This document shows positions 43,958 through 53,500 of a stretch of 64,000 bases of DNA, in pieces (positions within the stretch are counted from its first letter, which is position 1; every line of letters begins with the position of its first letter). Below the pieces are notes generated by a model, which saw only the letters and a program-made list of their open reading frames with translations, did not search any database and was not told where the DNA came from. Source of the stretch: DATMXT01 sp963662765 (GTDB lineage: Bacteria > Bacillota > Clostridia > Oscillospirales > Feifaniaceae); assembly GCA_963662765.2 (NCBI GenBank), contig CAXXUP010000006.1:310001-374000 (forward strand). Direction: 5' to 3'. The position numbers were made by a program, and so were the translations under genes.

Positions 43958-44536
43958 TTATTTTGGCCAGTCGGAGCCGTAAACAAACCCCCGCTCGGTC
44001 AAAACGGCATCGACCGGAATGTCGAACTCCTCACGGGGCAGCCGGTCGACCACGCACCTGTCGTAGATGATGGTCACGGTGTGAACCTTGCGGCGGGCAA
44101 AATAGCGGTCGTAATATCCGCCGCCAAAGCCAAGCCGGTAGCCCTCTTTGTCACAGGCTAAGGCCGGCACGACGCACAGCGTCGTATCGGGCGAAAAGTC
44201 CGCCGGCAGCGGGATTTTGGTCGTCGGCTCTAAAATGCCGAAAGCCCCCGGCGCAAGGTCTTCGCGGGAGGACACGATGAAAAACTCCATATCCTTATCC
44301 TTGATGCGGGGCAGATACAGATGCTTTCCCGCGGCAAACGCCGCGTCGATAAGCGGCTTTGTGGAGACTTCGCGAAAGGTGGCGTTGAACAGGAGCAGGT
44401 TATGGGCCCCTTTCCACATGGCGGTGCCCATAAGCCGCGCCGCCAGCAGATTTTCGGTGCGGGTGCGGGCTCCCTGGCCCATGTCGGCACGAAGCTCGAT
44501 CATCGCTTTGCGCAGTTCGCGCTTAGTGGTCTCCAC
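43958..44536 (-). CDS. 5-formyltetrahydrofolate cyclo-ligase
   Basis: Converts 5-formyl-THF to 5,10-methenyl-THF with ATP, keeping folate one-carbon units in use. The 192-residue protein has KRELRKAMIELR at the start, FGILEPT in the middle and the family signature RLGFGGGYYDRYF. YDRCVVDRLPREEFDIPVDAV closes it. It is 11 bp downstream of the GNAT gene on the same strand and probably cotranscribed with it. Confidence 0.94.
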   Translation of the reverse strand: METTKRELRKAMIELRADMGQGARTRTENLLAARLMGTAMWKGAHNLLLFNATFREVSTKPLIDAAFAAGKHLYLPRIKDKDMEFFIVSSREDLAPGAFGILEPTTKIPLPADFSPDTTLCVVPALACDKEGYRLGFGGGYYDRYFARRKVHTVTIIYDRCVVDRLPREEFDIPVDAVLTERGFVYGSDWPK

Positions 44537-44547
44537 TTAAGACACCC

Positions 44548-45588
44548 CTAATCAAGCATCATATTCATATATGGCGTAAAACGTTCCCCGTCGGTTGCGA
44601 TCTGCATAGCAATTTCGCACATGTCAAACCCCTGCGCCTCGGGGACTACATCGCCCCATACGACGCGACCACCGGCACATTGGTAGCCGCCCGTGTTTTG
44701 CGAGATGATGTCGTCTGTCATGTTAAAGGCCCGCCCCTCGGCCGGATGCCGGGCGGCAAAAAGCCTGAATGCCGCCGGCGCGTTGATGACCCGAAAAGCG
44801 CCCGCCCGCACGCTCTGAAATTCTTTTCCGGGGGGAGCCATGTCGGGGCAAAAATCGAAGGTGAACCGCTCGGCCTTCGGGTACCTGCGCAGCAGCAAAG
44901 ACGCGGCGTAGGGCAGATTTTCCGCTGCTGCATAGATCTCCTTAATGTAAATGCCCTCCTCAGTGGGGCGCACGTACATGTACCCGCCGTAGACAGGCAA
45001 AAACTCCCCGCCCACGCCCTCATTGTCCTTTGCGGTGTAGTCGACAAAAAGGCGGTTTTTCAGGATGGAAAACTCTCTCCCGCCGTACGTGCCGCGGTAG
45101 GCATATTCGGGGGAGACCCGGCGTTCAAAGGGCTGCGACAGTTTCATGGCGGATAATTCCGCCCGGGTCATGACGGCGCGGGAGAGCATGAAAGCCGGTG
45201 CGAAGCCGTATTTGGCGTACATATCGTACAAGCTCTCGCTTGCCGGCAGTGTGCACATGAAGACTTCGCCCGCATCGTAGCCCCGCAGCATGCGCTTAGC
45301 CAAAATGCCGCCCATGAGGCTATGGCCGCGGTGCTCCGGGAGCGTCATGGCGGCGTAGAGATACGAGCCCTTTACCGTCGTCTTGCCCATTCGCATGGTG
45401 ACCGGGATAAAGTGGGCTGCCGAGACCAGTAAGCCCTGATCGTCTGTCGCTGCCAAGACATCCATACCGCTGCCCATGGCGCGATAGAAGTCGCCGACAA
45501 AAGCGGCATCGTCGCCGAAAACGCGCTGCCACATGAGGGCCAGCTCGTCACAGTGCGTGTCGCTTTTCAGATAGACGATCTTATACAT
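44548..45588 (-). CDS. GNAT family N-acetyltransferase (Eis-like)
   Basis: A 346-residue acetyltransferase. The N-terminal GNAT fold has SAAHFIPVTMRMG and YLYAAMTLPEHRGHSLMGGI, whose RGHSLMGG is the acetyl-CoA loop. The later half resembles the second GNAT-like and sterol-carrier-like parts of Eis proteins. The substrate is unknown. The start is six bases before the DUF2156 gene ends, within a minus-strand run of genes. Confidence 0.85.
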   Translation of the reverse strand: MYKIVYLKSDTHCDELALMWQRVFGDDAAFVGDFYRAMGSGMDVLAATDDQGLLVSAAHFIPVTMRMGKTTVKGSYLYAAMTLPEHRGHSLMGGILAKRMLRGYDAGEVFMCTLPASESLYDMYAKYGFAPAFMLSRAVMTRAELSAMKLSQPFERRVSPEYAYRGTYGGREFSILKNRLFVDYTAKDNEGVGGEFLPVYGGYMYVRPTEEGIYIKEIYAAAENLPYAASLLLRRYPKAERFTFDFCPDMAPPGKEFQSVRAGAFRVINAPAAFRLFAARHPAEGRAFNMTDDIISQNTGGYQCAGGRVVWGDVVPEAQGFDMCEIAMQIATDGERFTPYMNMMLD

Positions 45589-45594
45589 GGTTGC

Positions 45595-46491
45595 TCACCG
45601 CCCGATCAGATTATATTTTTGAAGGACGAGTTCCGGGTTGTAGGAGAGCTTCGACTTGCGAAGCCCAGAGATTCCCATGTCCTCTTCCCGATTGGCATAT
45701 TTATAGCCCTGCTCCATGATGTCCCGCGTGAACAGGTTGTTGACGGCCGAATAGATTCCGTCGTACCGAATGAGTCCTTTTTCCAGGTGGACGACGAATT
45801 CGTCCGATCCCGGATAGCGTGGGGTGCCGGCTGAGAATCCGGCCATTTTTCCTTCAACCAGAACGGCGCCGCCGATCGCGCCGAGTTCGTCATAATTTGC
45901 AAAGAGTTGTTTCGTGGCGCAAAAGTCGAATGCTTCCTCCTCATTGTCGGAATAGGCGTGCTGTTTACACCAGGTTTCGCTCAGTTCGAGCGCTTCGGGG
46001 ATGAGTTCCGGGGTGATGGGGACGTATTCATGGAAGTACTTTGATCGAAAATGTTTAATGTGTCCTCGCTTGCCGTGGAACAGCTTTCCCTCCAGATTGG
46101 CGAGGGATTCGGTGAGGTATATGTAGTCGTCGGTGTCGCGCAGGTGGGTCTTCGTGAATTCGCCGGGCGCCGCGGCTTCAATCAGCGGCACATCCTCCTC
46201 GGCGACGTAGCAAAAGCGGGCAGGCTTGCCTTTTTCGGCAAAATACGCCTTGACTTCCCTAATGGCCGCTGCCATATCCCCATTGCCTGTCGGTGCTAGA
46301 AAATATTCGCCCTCGTCGTCCTCCATGCTCACAAGCAGCATGTCCTCGTAGTCGGCGATCCTAATGGAAAAGACGCAGCGCCAGATATACATGTTCCCAA
46401 AACACAACTCGCAGTTTCGTCCGCTTCGTTCGATCAGTTTTCGGTTTACAAAGTCTCGATCACTGAGCTCTACTTCCCGCAGGGTTAACAT
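45595..46491 (-). CDS. DUF2156 domain protein (aminoacyl-lipid synthase-like fold)
   Basis: A 298-residue cytoplasmic protein of the DUF2156 type, whose fold is the double-GNAT catalytic domain seen in phosphatidylglycerol lysyltransferases. Visible are YLTESLANLEGKLFHGKRGHIKHF, GAVLVEGKMAGFSAG and the end ANREEDMGISGLRKSKLSYNP. It lacks the membrane domain of MprF, so it is a stand-alone aminoacyl or acetyl transferase of unknown substrate. The start overlaps the tmk end by 7 bp. Confidence 0.87.
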   Translation of the reverse strand: MLTLREVELSDRDFVNRKLIERSGRNCELCFGNMYIWRCVFSIRIADYEDMLLVSMEDDEGEYFLAPTGNGDMAAAIREVKAYFAEKGKPARFCYVAEEDVPLIEAAAPGEFTKTHLRDTDDYIYLTESLANLEGKLFHGKRGHIKHFRSKYFHEYVPITPELIPEALELSETWCKQHAYSDNEEEAFDFCATKQLFANYDELGAIGGAVLVEGKMAGFSAGTPRYPGSDEFVVHLEKGLIRYDGIYSAVNNLFTRDIMEQGYKYANREEDMGISGLRKSKLSYNPELVLQKYNLIGR

Positions 46492-47123
46492 AAAAAGTCT
46501 CCAATCCTATCTATTATAATTTGGGTAATGGTGTCGGGGGTAAGGAGCTGCCCATTGGGTGCGCAGTCGATGCGCAGCCAGCCAAGGCGCTCGATGGCAA
46601 ACTGCGCCGCAAGTCTGCAGTTTGCAAGATATGCCAGGTTATGCTCATGGATGTCGCCTGTGATTTTCTCGTCTCGTCCCGCCATAAGGCGCGCCGAGAC
46701 CTCGGCCGGTAAGTCGAGGTAGATGACGGCGTCGGGGCGGGGGAGCCCGAAACGGGTATATTCGAGGTCCTCCATCCACCGAATGTAGTCCTCCCACCGG
46801 TCACGGGGGAGCTTGCTCATTTGATGGATGACATTGGCCGTCGCGTACCGGTCACAGAGCAGCAGTTTGCCGGCCCTATAGTCGGCCCCCCAGTCCCGGA
46901 CAAAGGATGCGTACCGGTCGACGGCGTAAAAGGTGGAGGCGGCGAAGACGTTCACGTCTTCCGGGAGCGCGCCAAGATCGCCGGCAAGATACATTTCGAT
47001 CAAAGCCGACGATTTTGTGTAGGTGGGGAATTCAAGCCTGCGGCAGTTTAGAAGTTCGGCAAGCTTTTTTGTCTGGGTCTGTTTACCGGAGCCGTCCGGC
47101 CCGTCGACGACGATGAGACTCAT
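46485..47123 (-). CDS. tmk: thymidylate kinase (dTMP kinase-like)
   Basis: Phosphorylates dTMP to dTDP. The 212-residue protein starts with a P-loop, VVDGPDGSGKQTQ, has LLCDRYATAN (the DRY-type motif) and PDAVIYLDLPAEVSARL, with a short LID region near AGRDEKITGD. The LID is atypical, so the exact subtype is open. The ATG overlaps the thyX stop by four bases, placing consecutive steps of dTTP synthesis on one mRNA. Confidence 0.9.
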   Translation of the reverse strand: MSLIVVDGPDGSGKQTQTKKLAELLNCRRLEFPTYTKSSALIEMYLAGDLGALPEDVNVFAASTFYAVDRYASFVRDWGADYRAGKLLLCDRYATANVIHQMSKLPRDRWEDYIRWMEDLEYTRFGLPRPDAVIYLDLPAEVSARLMAGRDEKITGDIHEHNLAYLANCRLAAQFAIERLGWLRIDCAPNGQLLTPDTITQIIIDRIGDFLC

Positions 47124-47872
47124 GCGTATTTCGCCCGTTTCTCCGCCATTTTGCCGCAGGACATCTTGCCCTCGGGGCAGTTCCCCCGCACACAGGGCGG
47201 CCCCGCCTTCGCGAAGAGCTTCGGCGCCACGGCCTTCACTTCAAACAGCATCGCATCGGCCAAAGCCCTGATCTCCCACTGCGCTCGCTCGCAGCAGCGG
47301 TGCGAGAAGAAGTTTTGCAGAGAGCGGGCGTTCATGGTCACAATCATTTTGGTGTGGCAGGCGTTTGGCAAAACAAAGCGGGCGTCCTCAATGGCCATTT
47401 TCTCGGCTGTGCGCGCCGCTGCCTTCTCGCCCATGCCTTCGTCCACAAGCCTTCTCGTGTGCTTTTCCTTTAAGATGGCAGCGAGCTTATCGTAGTCCGC
47501 CTGGTCGCGGCGCATGGCTTCAAGGTAGATTTCGGCAGCCTCGGGAATTGACGCGATTTCGGGCGGCACAACGTATTCGAACGCTCCCTCCCGCACATAT
47601 CGCTGACTTTGCACGCTGTAGGAGGCGATGCGGTGCCGGGTTATCTGGGCTAAAAGCGAGCGGGAGACCCCCTCGATGCCGAAGGTGAAGGAGACATGCT
47701 CAATGGGGCTTTCGTGGCCAAGCCCTGTCAAAAGGTCCAGGAAATCGGCCACTTTTTCGTCCGTCAGTCCGTCCATCAGGGTGTCGATGTCGGACGAGGC
47801 GTAGCACAGCTTCGCCGCGCAGGCAGTCATTCGCTCCGGGTCCGGCGTGTAGGCGAGCAGCTTGACGTTCAC
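47120..47872 (-). CDS. thyX: flavin-dependent thymidylate synthase
   Basis: Makes dTMP from dUMP with FAD and methylene-THF. The 250-residue protein has the ThyX motif RHRIASYSVQSQRY near residue 75 and ends with a PPCVRGNCPEGKMSCGK cysteine stretch. The GTG at 47870-47872 follows AGGGGAG and shares one base with the upstream stop; the longer open frame is a shadow of wecG. No thyA is seen in the window. Confidence 0.95.
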   Translation of the reverse strand: MNVKLLAYTPDPERMTACAAKLCYASSDIDTLMDGLTDEKVADFLDLLTGLGHESPIEHVSFTFGIEGVSRSLLAQITRHRIASYSVQSQRYVREGAFEYVVPPEIASIPEAAEIYLEAMRRDQADYDKLAAILKEKHTRRLVDEGMGEKAAARTAEKMAIEDARFVLPNACHTKMIVTMNARSLQNFFSHRCCERAQWEIRALADAMLFEVKAVAPKLFAKAGPPCVRGNCPEGKMSCGKMAEKRAKYA

Positions 47873-48588
47873 TATTTTCTCCCCTTTATTTTGAGAACTT
47901 GAATCATAAAAGCCGGCAGCTTGAGGCTCCGTCCCCACCTAGCCGGGTCGCCGGCGATTCGATAGAGCCATTCGAGGTTGTGGCGCCGATAAAAGTCGGG
48001 CGCCCGCTTTGCCGTACCTGCCAAGACGTCCAAAGTACCGCCAAGCCCCAGCATCAGCACTCCGAGCTCTCCCTTGTGGGCCGCGATAAAGCGCTCCTGC
48101 TTCGGGGAGCCAAGGCAGACAAATATAACCTTCGCCCCCGACGCTTTGATGATGGAGACCCGCTCCCGGTCCTCCTTGAAGTACCCGTCCGCCACACCCG
48201 ATATCACAAGCCCCGGGTGCCGGCGCAATATCTCGGCTTGTGCCGCCTCGGCAACGCCGGGCTTAGAGCCGAACAAAAAAAGTCCATATCCCGCTTTTTC
48301 CAGTTCCGGCAAAAGCCGCATGGCAAGGTCGCATCCGGCCACTTTGCCCTTTAAGGGCGTTCCCAGCAGCTTTGCTGCAGCCACAACGCCGATCCCGTCC
48401 GGAATCACAAGGTCGCCGGAGTTCAGCATGGTCATAAAGCCGGGATCGTCCAAGGCGCTCTTGGCCATTTCGGCGTTGGGGGTAAACACGGCGCCGCCGC
48501 CCGCCCCCGCCAGCGCCATACAGTGCGACACGGCCTCGTCCATCGTCACGTTGTCGATTCGTTGGCCGCCGATTGAAATACTCTCCAT
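47872..48588 (-). CDS. WecG/TagA/CpsF family glycosyltransferase
   Basis: Adds a sugar, usually N-acetylmannosamine, to a lipid-linked carrier in wall-teichoic-acid-like polymer synthesis. The 238-residue protein has FTPNAEMAKSA, IPDGIGVVAAAKLLG, GCDLAMRLLPE and CLGSPKQERFI, all typical. The ATG at 48586-48588 follows AGGTG by five bases. It leads the operon with thyX and tmk. A TATAAT promoter with overlapping direct repeats lies just upstream, so expression may be regulated. Confidence 0.92.
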   Translation of the reverse strand: MESISIGGQRIDNVTMDEAVSHCMALAGAGGGAVFTPNAEMAKSALDDPGFMTMLNSGDLVIPDGIGVVAAAKLLGTPLKGKVAGCDLAMRLLPELEKAGYGLFLFGSKPGVAEAAQAEILRRHPGLVISGVADGYFKEDRERVSIIKASGAKVIFVCLGSPKQERFIAAHKGELGVLMLGLGGTLDVLAGTAKRAPDFYRRHNLEWLYRIAGDPARWGRSLKLPAFMIQVLKIKGRK

Positions 48589-48599
48589 ATACACACCTA

Positions 48600-48663
48600 A
48601 TTATATCATACTATGAAACAACAGACAAACTTAAATTGCGATTAACCGACAGACAAACTTAAA
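48600..48663 (-). promoter_or_regulatory. wecG promoter with two 15-bp direct repeats
   Basis: Minus-strand TTGTCT (48623-48628), 17 bp and TATAAT (48600-48605). The sequence ACAGACAAACTTAAA (plus strand) occurs at 48621-48635 and again at 48649-48663, 28 bp apart. One copy covers the -35 box, as expected of an operator pair. Confidence 0.6.
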
Positions 48664-48678
48664 ATTAGTGCCCATCCG

Positions 48679-49317
48679 CTACGCGATTCCGATTCCGTGC
48701 GACGCCAGCCACAAATAAAAGGAGGCCGTCGTCCCGTAAGGGCTGTAGCGCTTGCGGTACCGCTCGAACTGTTCTTTGGTCAAGGTGCGCAGCCCGTAGA
48801 GCTCCATGATGCCGCGCCTTATGGCAAGGTCGCCGTAGGACAGCACGTCGGGGCGCAAAAATGCGAAAATGAGAAGCATTTCAGCCGTCCACACGCCAAC
48901 ACCGCGCAGGGCGGACAGCCGCTCCACGACAACGGCGTCCGGCTCATGCTGAAGTGCCGCAAGGTCGAGTTCCCCGGTCATGACAGCCCCAGCCACCCCC
49001 GCCACGTATTCGCTTTTTCGCCCGGACATGCCAAGTGCTCGCAGCTCCTCATACGTCAGAGCCGACACCCGCTCCGGCGTCACAAAGCAGCCGCCCGCAC
49101 CCGGCACTGCGCCGCAGGCCGCCTCCAGCCTGCTCCACACGGTGCGGGCCGCGGCGCCCGACACCTGCTGGGAGACGATGGAGCTAATAAGCGCCTCGAA
49201 CACATCGTCGTGCACTTCGCGTTTCATCGGCTCGGTGGAGGCGATAAAGGCTGCCATCTTCTTGTCCTTTTTGGACAGGTAGGCGATGGCGGCGGGGTCG
49301 ATCGGGAATATGGCCAT
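48679..49317 (-). CDS. AlkA-like DNA-3-methyladenine glycosylase
   Basis: Removes alkylated purines from DNA. The 212-residue protein is a compact HhH-GPD enzyme: ALISSIVSQQVSG near residue 42, the hairpin LSALRGVGVWTAEMLLIF near 135 and the catalytic Asp in LSYGDLAIRRGIMELYG. It lacks the N-terminal TBP-like domain of E. coli AlkA, as many Firmicutes versions do. It is monocistronic and divergent from the FMN oxidase gene. Confidence 0.9.
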   Translation of the reverse strand: MAIFPIDPAAIAYLSKKDKKMAAFIASTEPMKREVHDDVFEALISSIVSQQVSGAAARTVWSRLEAACGAVPGAGGCFVTPERVSALTYEELRALGMSGRKSEYVAGVAGAVMTGELDLAALQHEPDAVVVERLSALRGVGVWTAEMLLIFAFLRPDVLSYGDLAIRRGIMELYGLRTLTKEQFERYRKRYSPYGTTASFYLWLASHGIGIA

Positions 49318-49443
49318 ACAGTCACCTCATGCCTTTGAGCTTAGTTTAAAATATTGTAACATGCAAAATGCTATGATACAATAGCCACAAGGTATAGAAT
49401 AACCTAAGAAAACCGGCGCAACGCCATGAGAAGGAGAAAAAAT

Positions 49444-50466
49444 ATGACCATTAAGGAAATGAGAGACACAGCCCGTGGCTGCATGACAAACTGCAAAGTC
49501 TGCCGCGAGTGCAACGGCGAGGTCTGCAGGGCGGTCATGCCCGGCCCCGGCGGCAAAGGCACCGGCGACGGCTTCGTGCGCAGCTACAAGAAGGTGCAGG
49601 AAGTCAAAATCAACATGGACACTATTTACGAAGCCTGCGAGATCGACACCTCCATGGAGATGTTCGGCCACACATTCAAATACCCCTTCTTTTCGGCCCC
49701 TCTGGCAAGTGCCACTTCCCAGTACGGCCCCAAGTATAACGACGAGACTTTCGGTCGCGCCGTGGCGCAGGGCACCCGGGCTGCCGGCATCATGGCGCTG
49801 CTGCCGGACGGCGTCGACCCGATGTTCCAGCTCTCCTGCACCATCGGCCGCGAGATGGGCGGCTTTGCCGTCCCCTCCATCAAGCCCTGGCCCATTGAAG
49901 TCATGATCGAAAAGGCCCACATGGCCAAAGCCGCCGGCTGCATCGCCGTCTTCACCGACCTCGACGCGGCGGGTCTGTCCTTAGTCCAAAACGGCCCCGT
50001 GAAAGTCATGCCGCACGGCATCAAGGATATTGAAAAGCTCGCCCTCGAGGCCGGTGTTCCGGTCGTCGTCAAGGGCGTTATGACAGTGGGCGGCGCCCGC
50101 AAGTGCCTAGAGGCCGGTGCTTACGGCATCGTCGTCTCCTCCCACGGTGGCCGCGTTCAAGATCAGGTCCCGGCCCCCATCGAAGTCCTCCCCGAAATCG
50201 TCGAGGCGGTCGGCGGAAAAATGAAAATCTTTGTCGACGGAGCCCTGCGCTCCGGCGCTGACGTCTTTAAGGTCCTCGCCATGGGCGCCGATTGCGCCCT
50301 CATCGGGCGCCCCTACGCCGTCGCCGTCTACGGCGGCGACGCCGAGGGCGTGGAGCTCTACACGAACTTCATCGGCGCCCAGTTTAGGGAGGCCATGATG
50401 ATGACCGGTTGCCCCGCCGTCAAGGACATCAACGGCACGAAGGTACGGATTCCGAAGGATTTTTAA
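49444..50466 (+). CDS. FMN-dependent alpha-hydroxy-acid oxidizing protein
   Basis: A 340-residue TIM-barrel flavoprotein related to lactate oxidase and dehydrogenase. VVVKGVMTVGGARKCLEAGA and VVSSHGGRVQD (active-site His and Arg) are conserved, as is FVDGALRSGADVFKVLAMGA for FMN phosphate. The start ATG 49444 follows AGAAGGAG. Unusually, the first 30 residues hold a cysteine cluster (CMTNCKVCRECNGEVC), suggesting a metal or iron-sulfur site. The substrate is unknown; it is monocistronic with its own terminator. Confidence 0.88.
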   Translation: MTIKEMRDTARGCMTNCKVCRECNGEVCRAVMPGPGGKGTGDGFVRSYKKVQEVKINMDTIYEACEIDTSMEMFGHTFKYPFFSAPLASATSQYGPKYNDETFGRAVAQGTRAAGIMALLPDGVDPMFQLSCTIGREMGGFAVPSIKPWPIEVMIEKAHMAKAAGCIAVFTDLDAAGLSLVQNGPVKVMPHGIKDIEKLALEAGVPVVVKGVMTVGGARKCLEAGAYGIVVSSHGGRVQDQVPAPIEVLPEIVEAVGGKMKIFVDGALRSGADVFKVLAMGADCALIGRPYAVAVYGGDAEGVELYTNFIGAQFREAMMMTGCPAVKDINGTKVRIPKDF

Positions 50467-50483
50467 AGAAGTACCCCATCAGA

Positions 50484-50525
50484 AAACCCCCGGCAGCGGA
50501 TTTCTCCGCTGCCGGGGGTTTGTTT
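50484..50525 (+). terminator. terminator
   Basis: AAACCCCCGGCAGCGGA pairs with TCCGCTGCCGGGGGTTT around TTTC, then TGTTTGTTTG. It marks the left border of the accessory island. Confidence 0.92.
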
Positions 50526-50565
50526 GTTTGTGGTTTAGTGGATCAACGCATGATAATACAGGCAA

Positions 50566-53500
50566 TTAATCTTGTATGTATTGCGTTTTGCTTTTTTCGA
50601 TGATACCTCGTGCTTGATGATCATATGTTTTTGATAGATTTCTTAAAGATATTGCGAAACGATGATAACCTGCACTCTCAAGTGCATTAGCCATTTCGTT
50701 ATATTGTTCTGAAAGGATTCGCTCAGGTTTTCCGGTTGGGTCTATGCTAACTACTCCTCGTTCGTTACACTTGCCTATTTCAAATCCTTCTCGTATTTTA
50801 TCGGCGTCAAATTCATTGATGACCTTTGCTAAGGTTTGGTTGATCCACAAACCGTTAACATCTGCAGGGGCATGAATCAAAACTTCTCCCAGTGTTACAA
50901 GCGCAACTTCAAGATGCCCAGACTTAGTGCAAATTTCTTTAACATGCTCGAACCATGATTCAAAAGCGCTGGCACTAAAAGTACCATCTTCTAGCGTTCC
51001 GGGTATAATATGCCACTCATGTAAGAGCCTCCATGCATTGGTGGCAATTGCTTCAGCATGTTCACTTTTGCTAGTAGTTGGAGAATTATCTTTCTTCGAC
51101 CTATAAAGAAGTTGTATTACTTCACAAAAGAACTCTGGTTTATTGGCAAGTTGATATTCGAGTGTCTTCGGTTCGCTTCCACCAATTCGGCTGAGCAACG
51201 GCAAATATGCCCACTCCACTTTAATTAAATCTTCTAAAGGGATGTCAGGAGCTTTTTGCAGGGTTATTATGATATCTGTTATCTCATACGGAGTGACTGT
51301 GTAAGGGGGCTCGCTTGTTGAAAGGGCAGCCAATAGAGCAATTACGCATTGACTTGACTTTATCGGTTGGCTTTGGGAGTGAAGTGCATGCAAACAACTT
51401 ATTGCGGCATTGGGTCTTTCAAATGTTATCAGCTTCTCAATAGCCGGATCTAGATCGTTTTTGGACTCATATGCATTGACGTTTGTTTTTTGCCAATAAT
51501 TCCGCTCTGAATCTCCCAACCATTTAGACGCACGCGACCAAGTTTCGCTGCAAAAAGGAAGCGAGCATAATAAATTGGCTATTTGTTCGTTACTCCAAAT
51601 ACTCCTGTCGATGGCATCAGCCCATTGCCATCCATATGTGTCGTAGCAACCATTTATATAACCGCTGATAAACTGCGAGAGTTTTCGACCTTTCATGTCA
51701 AGATAAGACGGGAATAGTATCTTGTTGAATTCTTCTTTTGAAATACCTCCTAGAATATACCCGACTTTATATGACGAATCAACTATCTGAGAAAACTCGA
51801 TAACATTTTCAATACCATTCGTATCGATTAGTTCACGTAAAGCGCTTTTTTGGCGTTCGCGGAGCGTCCTTTTTTGTTCCTCTAAGTCATCGATATCCTC
51901 GTAAAGGTCAAATTCGCGCTCGGAAAATAAGTGTTCGTGAAGGTAAAAAAGGTTTGAAGGAGTAAGTTTTTCTCTAATTTTTTCAATTAAAGCCAGCTGT
52001 TCATCGCTTAAAACTCGATTCGCGTCGGAATACCGACTATATCTTTTTTGCTTTGCAATGAATATTGAAAGTTTATTCCAAAGAATCACTTGCTCATCTT
52101 CAGGCAACCTCAAAATTGCATCTGATGATAAAACATCAAGTAAATGATATAACGCGGAATTTGGTAAATCAGTAAGGTTGTCAATGAGTTCAGTCAATTT
52201 ATCTGGATTGTGTTTTGCCGACGATATCGCTAGTTCTGAATATAATGTAACCTGATCCCAATAATCAGCGTTTGTCACACTATCCGTCCAATCGTTTGGA
52301 ATTGTGTTGCGCCACGACGGCCTATGTGAACCCATTGTTGACTGATGTTGATTGGGCAAGAGACTAATTAGGAGATTCCATCCTGTTTCTGGGAACTCAC
52401 TTAACAGTGTCTGCACCGCTACTTTGCGTTTCTCTATTGGTGCAGTTGTCTGTGGATGCCACGGCAATAGTATGGTTGTTAAAGAGTTCATAGGCCGATT
52501 TGCCCAATTTCCGCCTATATCATGGCGATTTAGCTCACCGAGAATGATACACACTTGAACCAAATACTCCTTATCCCATGCAAGGCCTTCAAGAGCCCAG
52601 AGCAGGCCGGTTAAATAATTGCATCCAAAAATGCCAGCGTCTTCAAGTGAAAACAACTCATCAAAAGGGCATGGATCGGAGTGCAGTGCAATTTCAACGG
52701 CATTTAAGAACTCATCCGGTGCAGCTTCGGACAAAATGGGAAGCTGATAATTTAGAGTCCCCCAAAGTTTCCAATCTGCGTTTGAGAAAACCTCACGTAT
52801 CGATTGACGAGCTATACTTTCAGCTCTATCGTGGCAATGAATCAGCGCGCTATTATTATTTCCAGCAAGAGCCAAACTTTGAGCCAGCCCAGTTCTCAAG
52901 TTCTCGGAGTGTGATAGTACTTTGCCATATAGACTCGCTGCGATCCTCTGATTAGGAGGAAGGTCAAAAGCTGGATCTTGCTCTGTCAGGACGGCAATAG
53001 CTATGTCCTTCAAAATTTCTAAATCGCGGCCGATAATTCTCGAACCTAAAGCATCCCAAATTTGAGAACGTTCCTCAATTCTCCAGACTCCATTATTTAG
53101 TGATAAGGGGCTGTCAGATAGTTGCAGTATCTCTCGGGCTTTATGCACAAAAGTTGAATAGCTTTCACCTACTAAATCACTGATGACTTTTGTGTCTTCT
53201 TCGTTCTTCTCATTCCATGAACCGATTATGTTTATTAAAGCAAGTTCTGTTGCCTGCGAAAGCTGATTCCAATCAGTTTTAACTGATTCTTGTTGGACTA
53301 CAACTAGTTCCATAGGAATACGGTTTATAATGGGTTGTTTAAACAGCTCTCGAAATTCACTCGGAAGATTTTCCATAGTTATTGTACCTGCATTTTTGTT
53401 CCATGACTGTACGAACTCAACGATATTAGACCATAGTCGATCTGGAATTTGCTTATTGTACTGTGAAATATGAGAATACATTAAGGGTTTAATTACGCCA

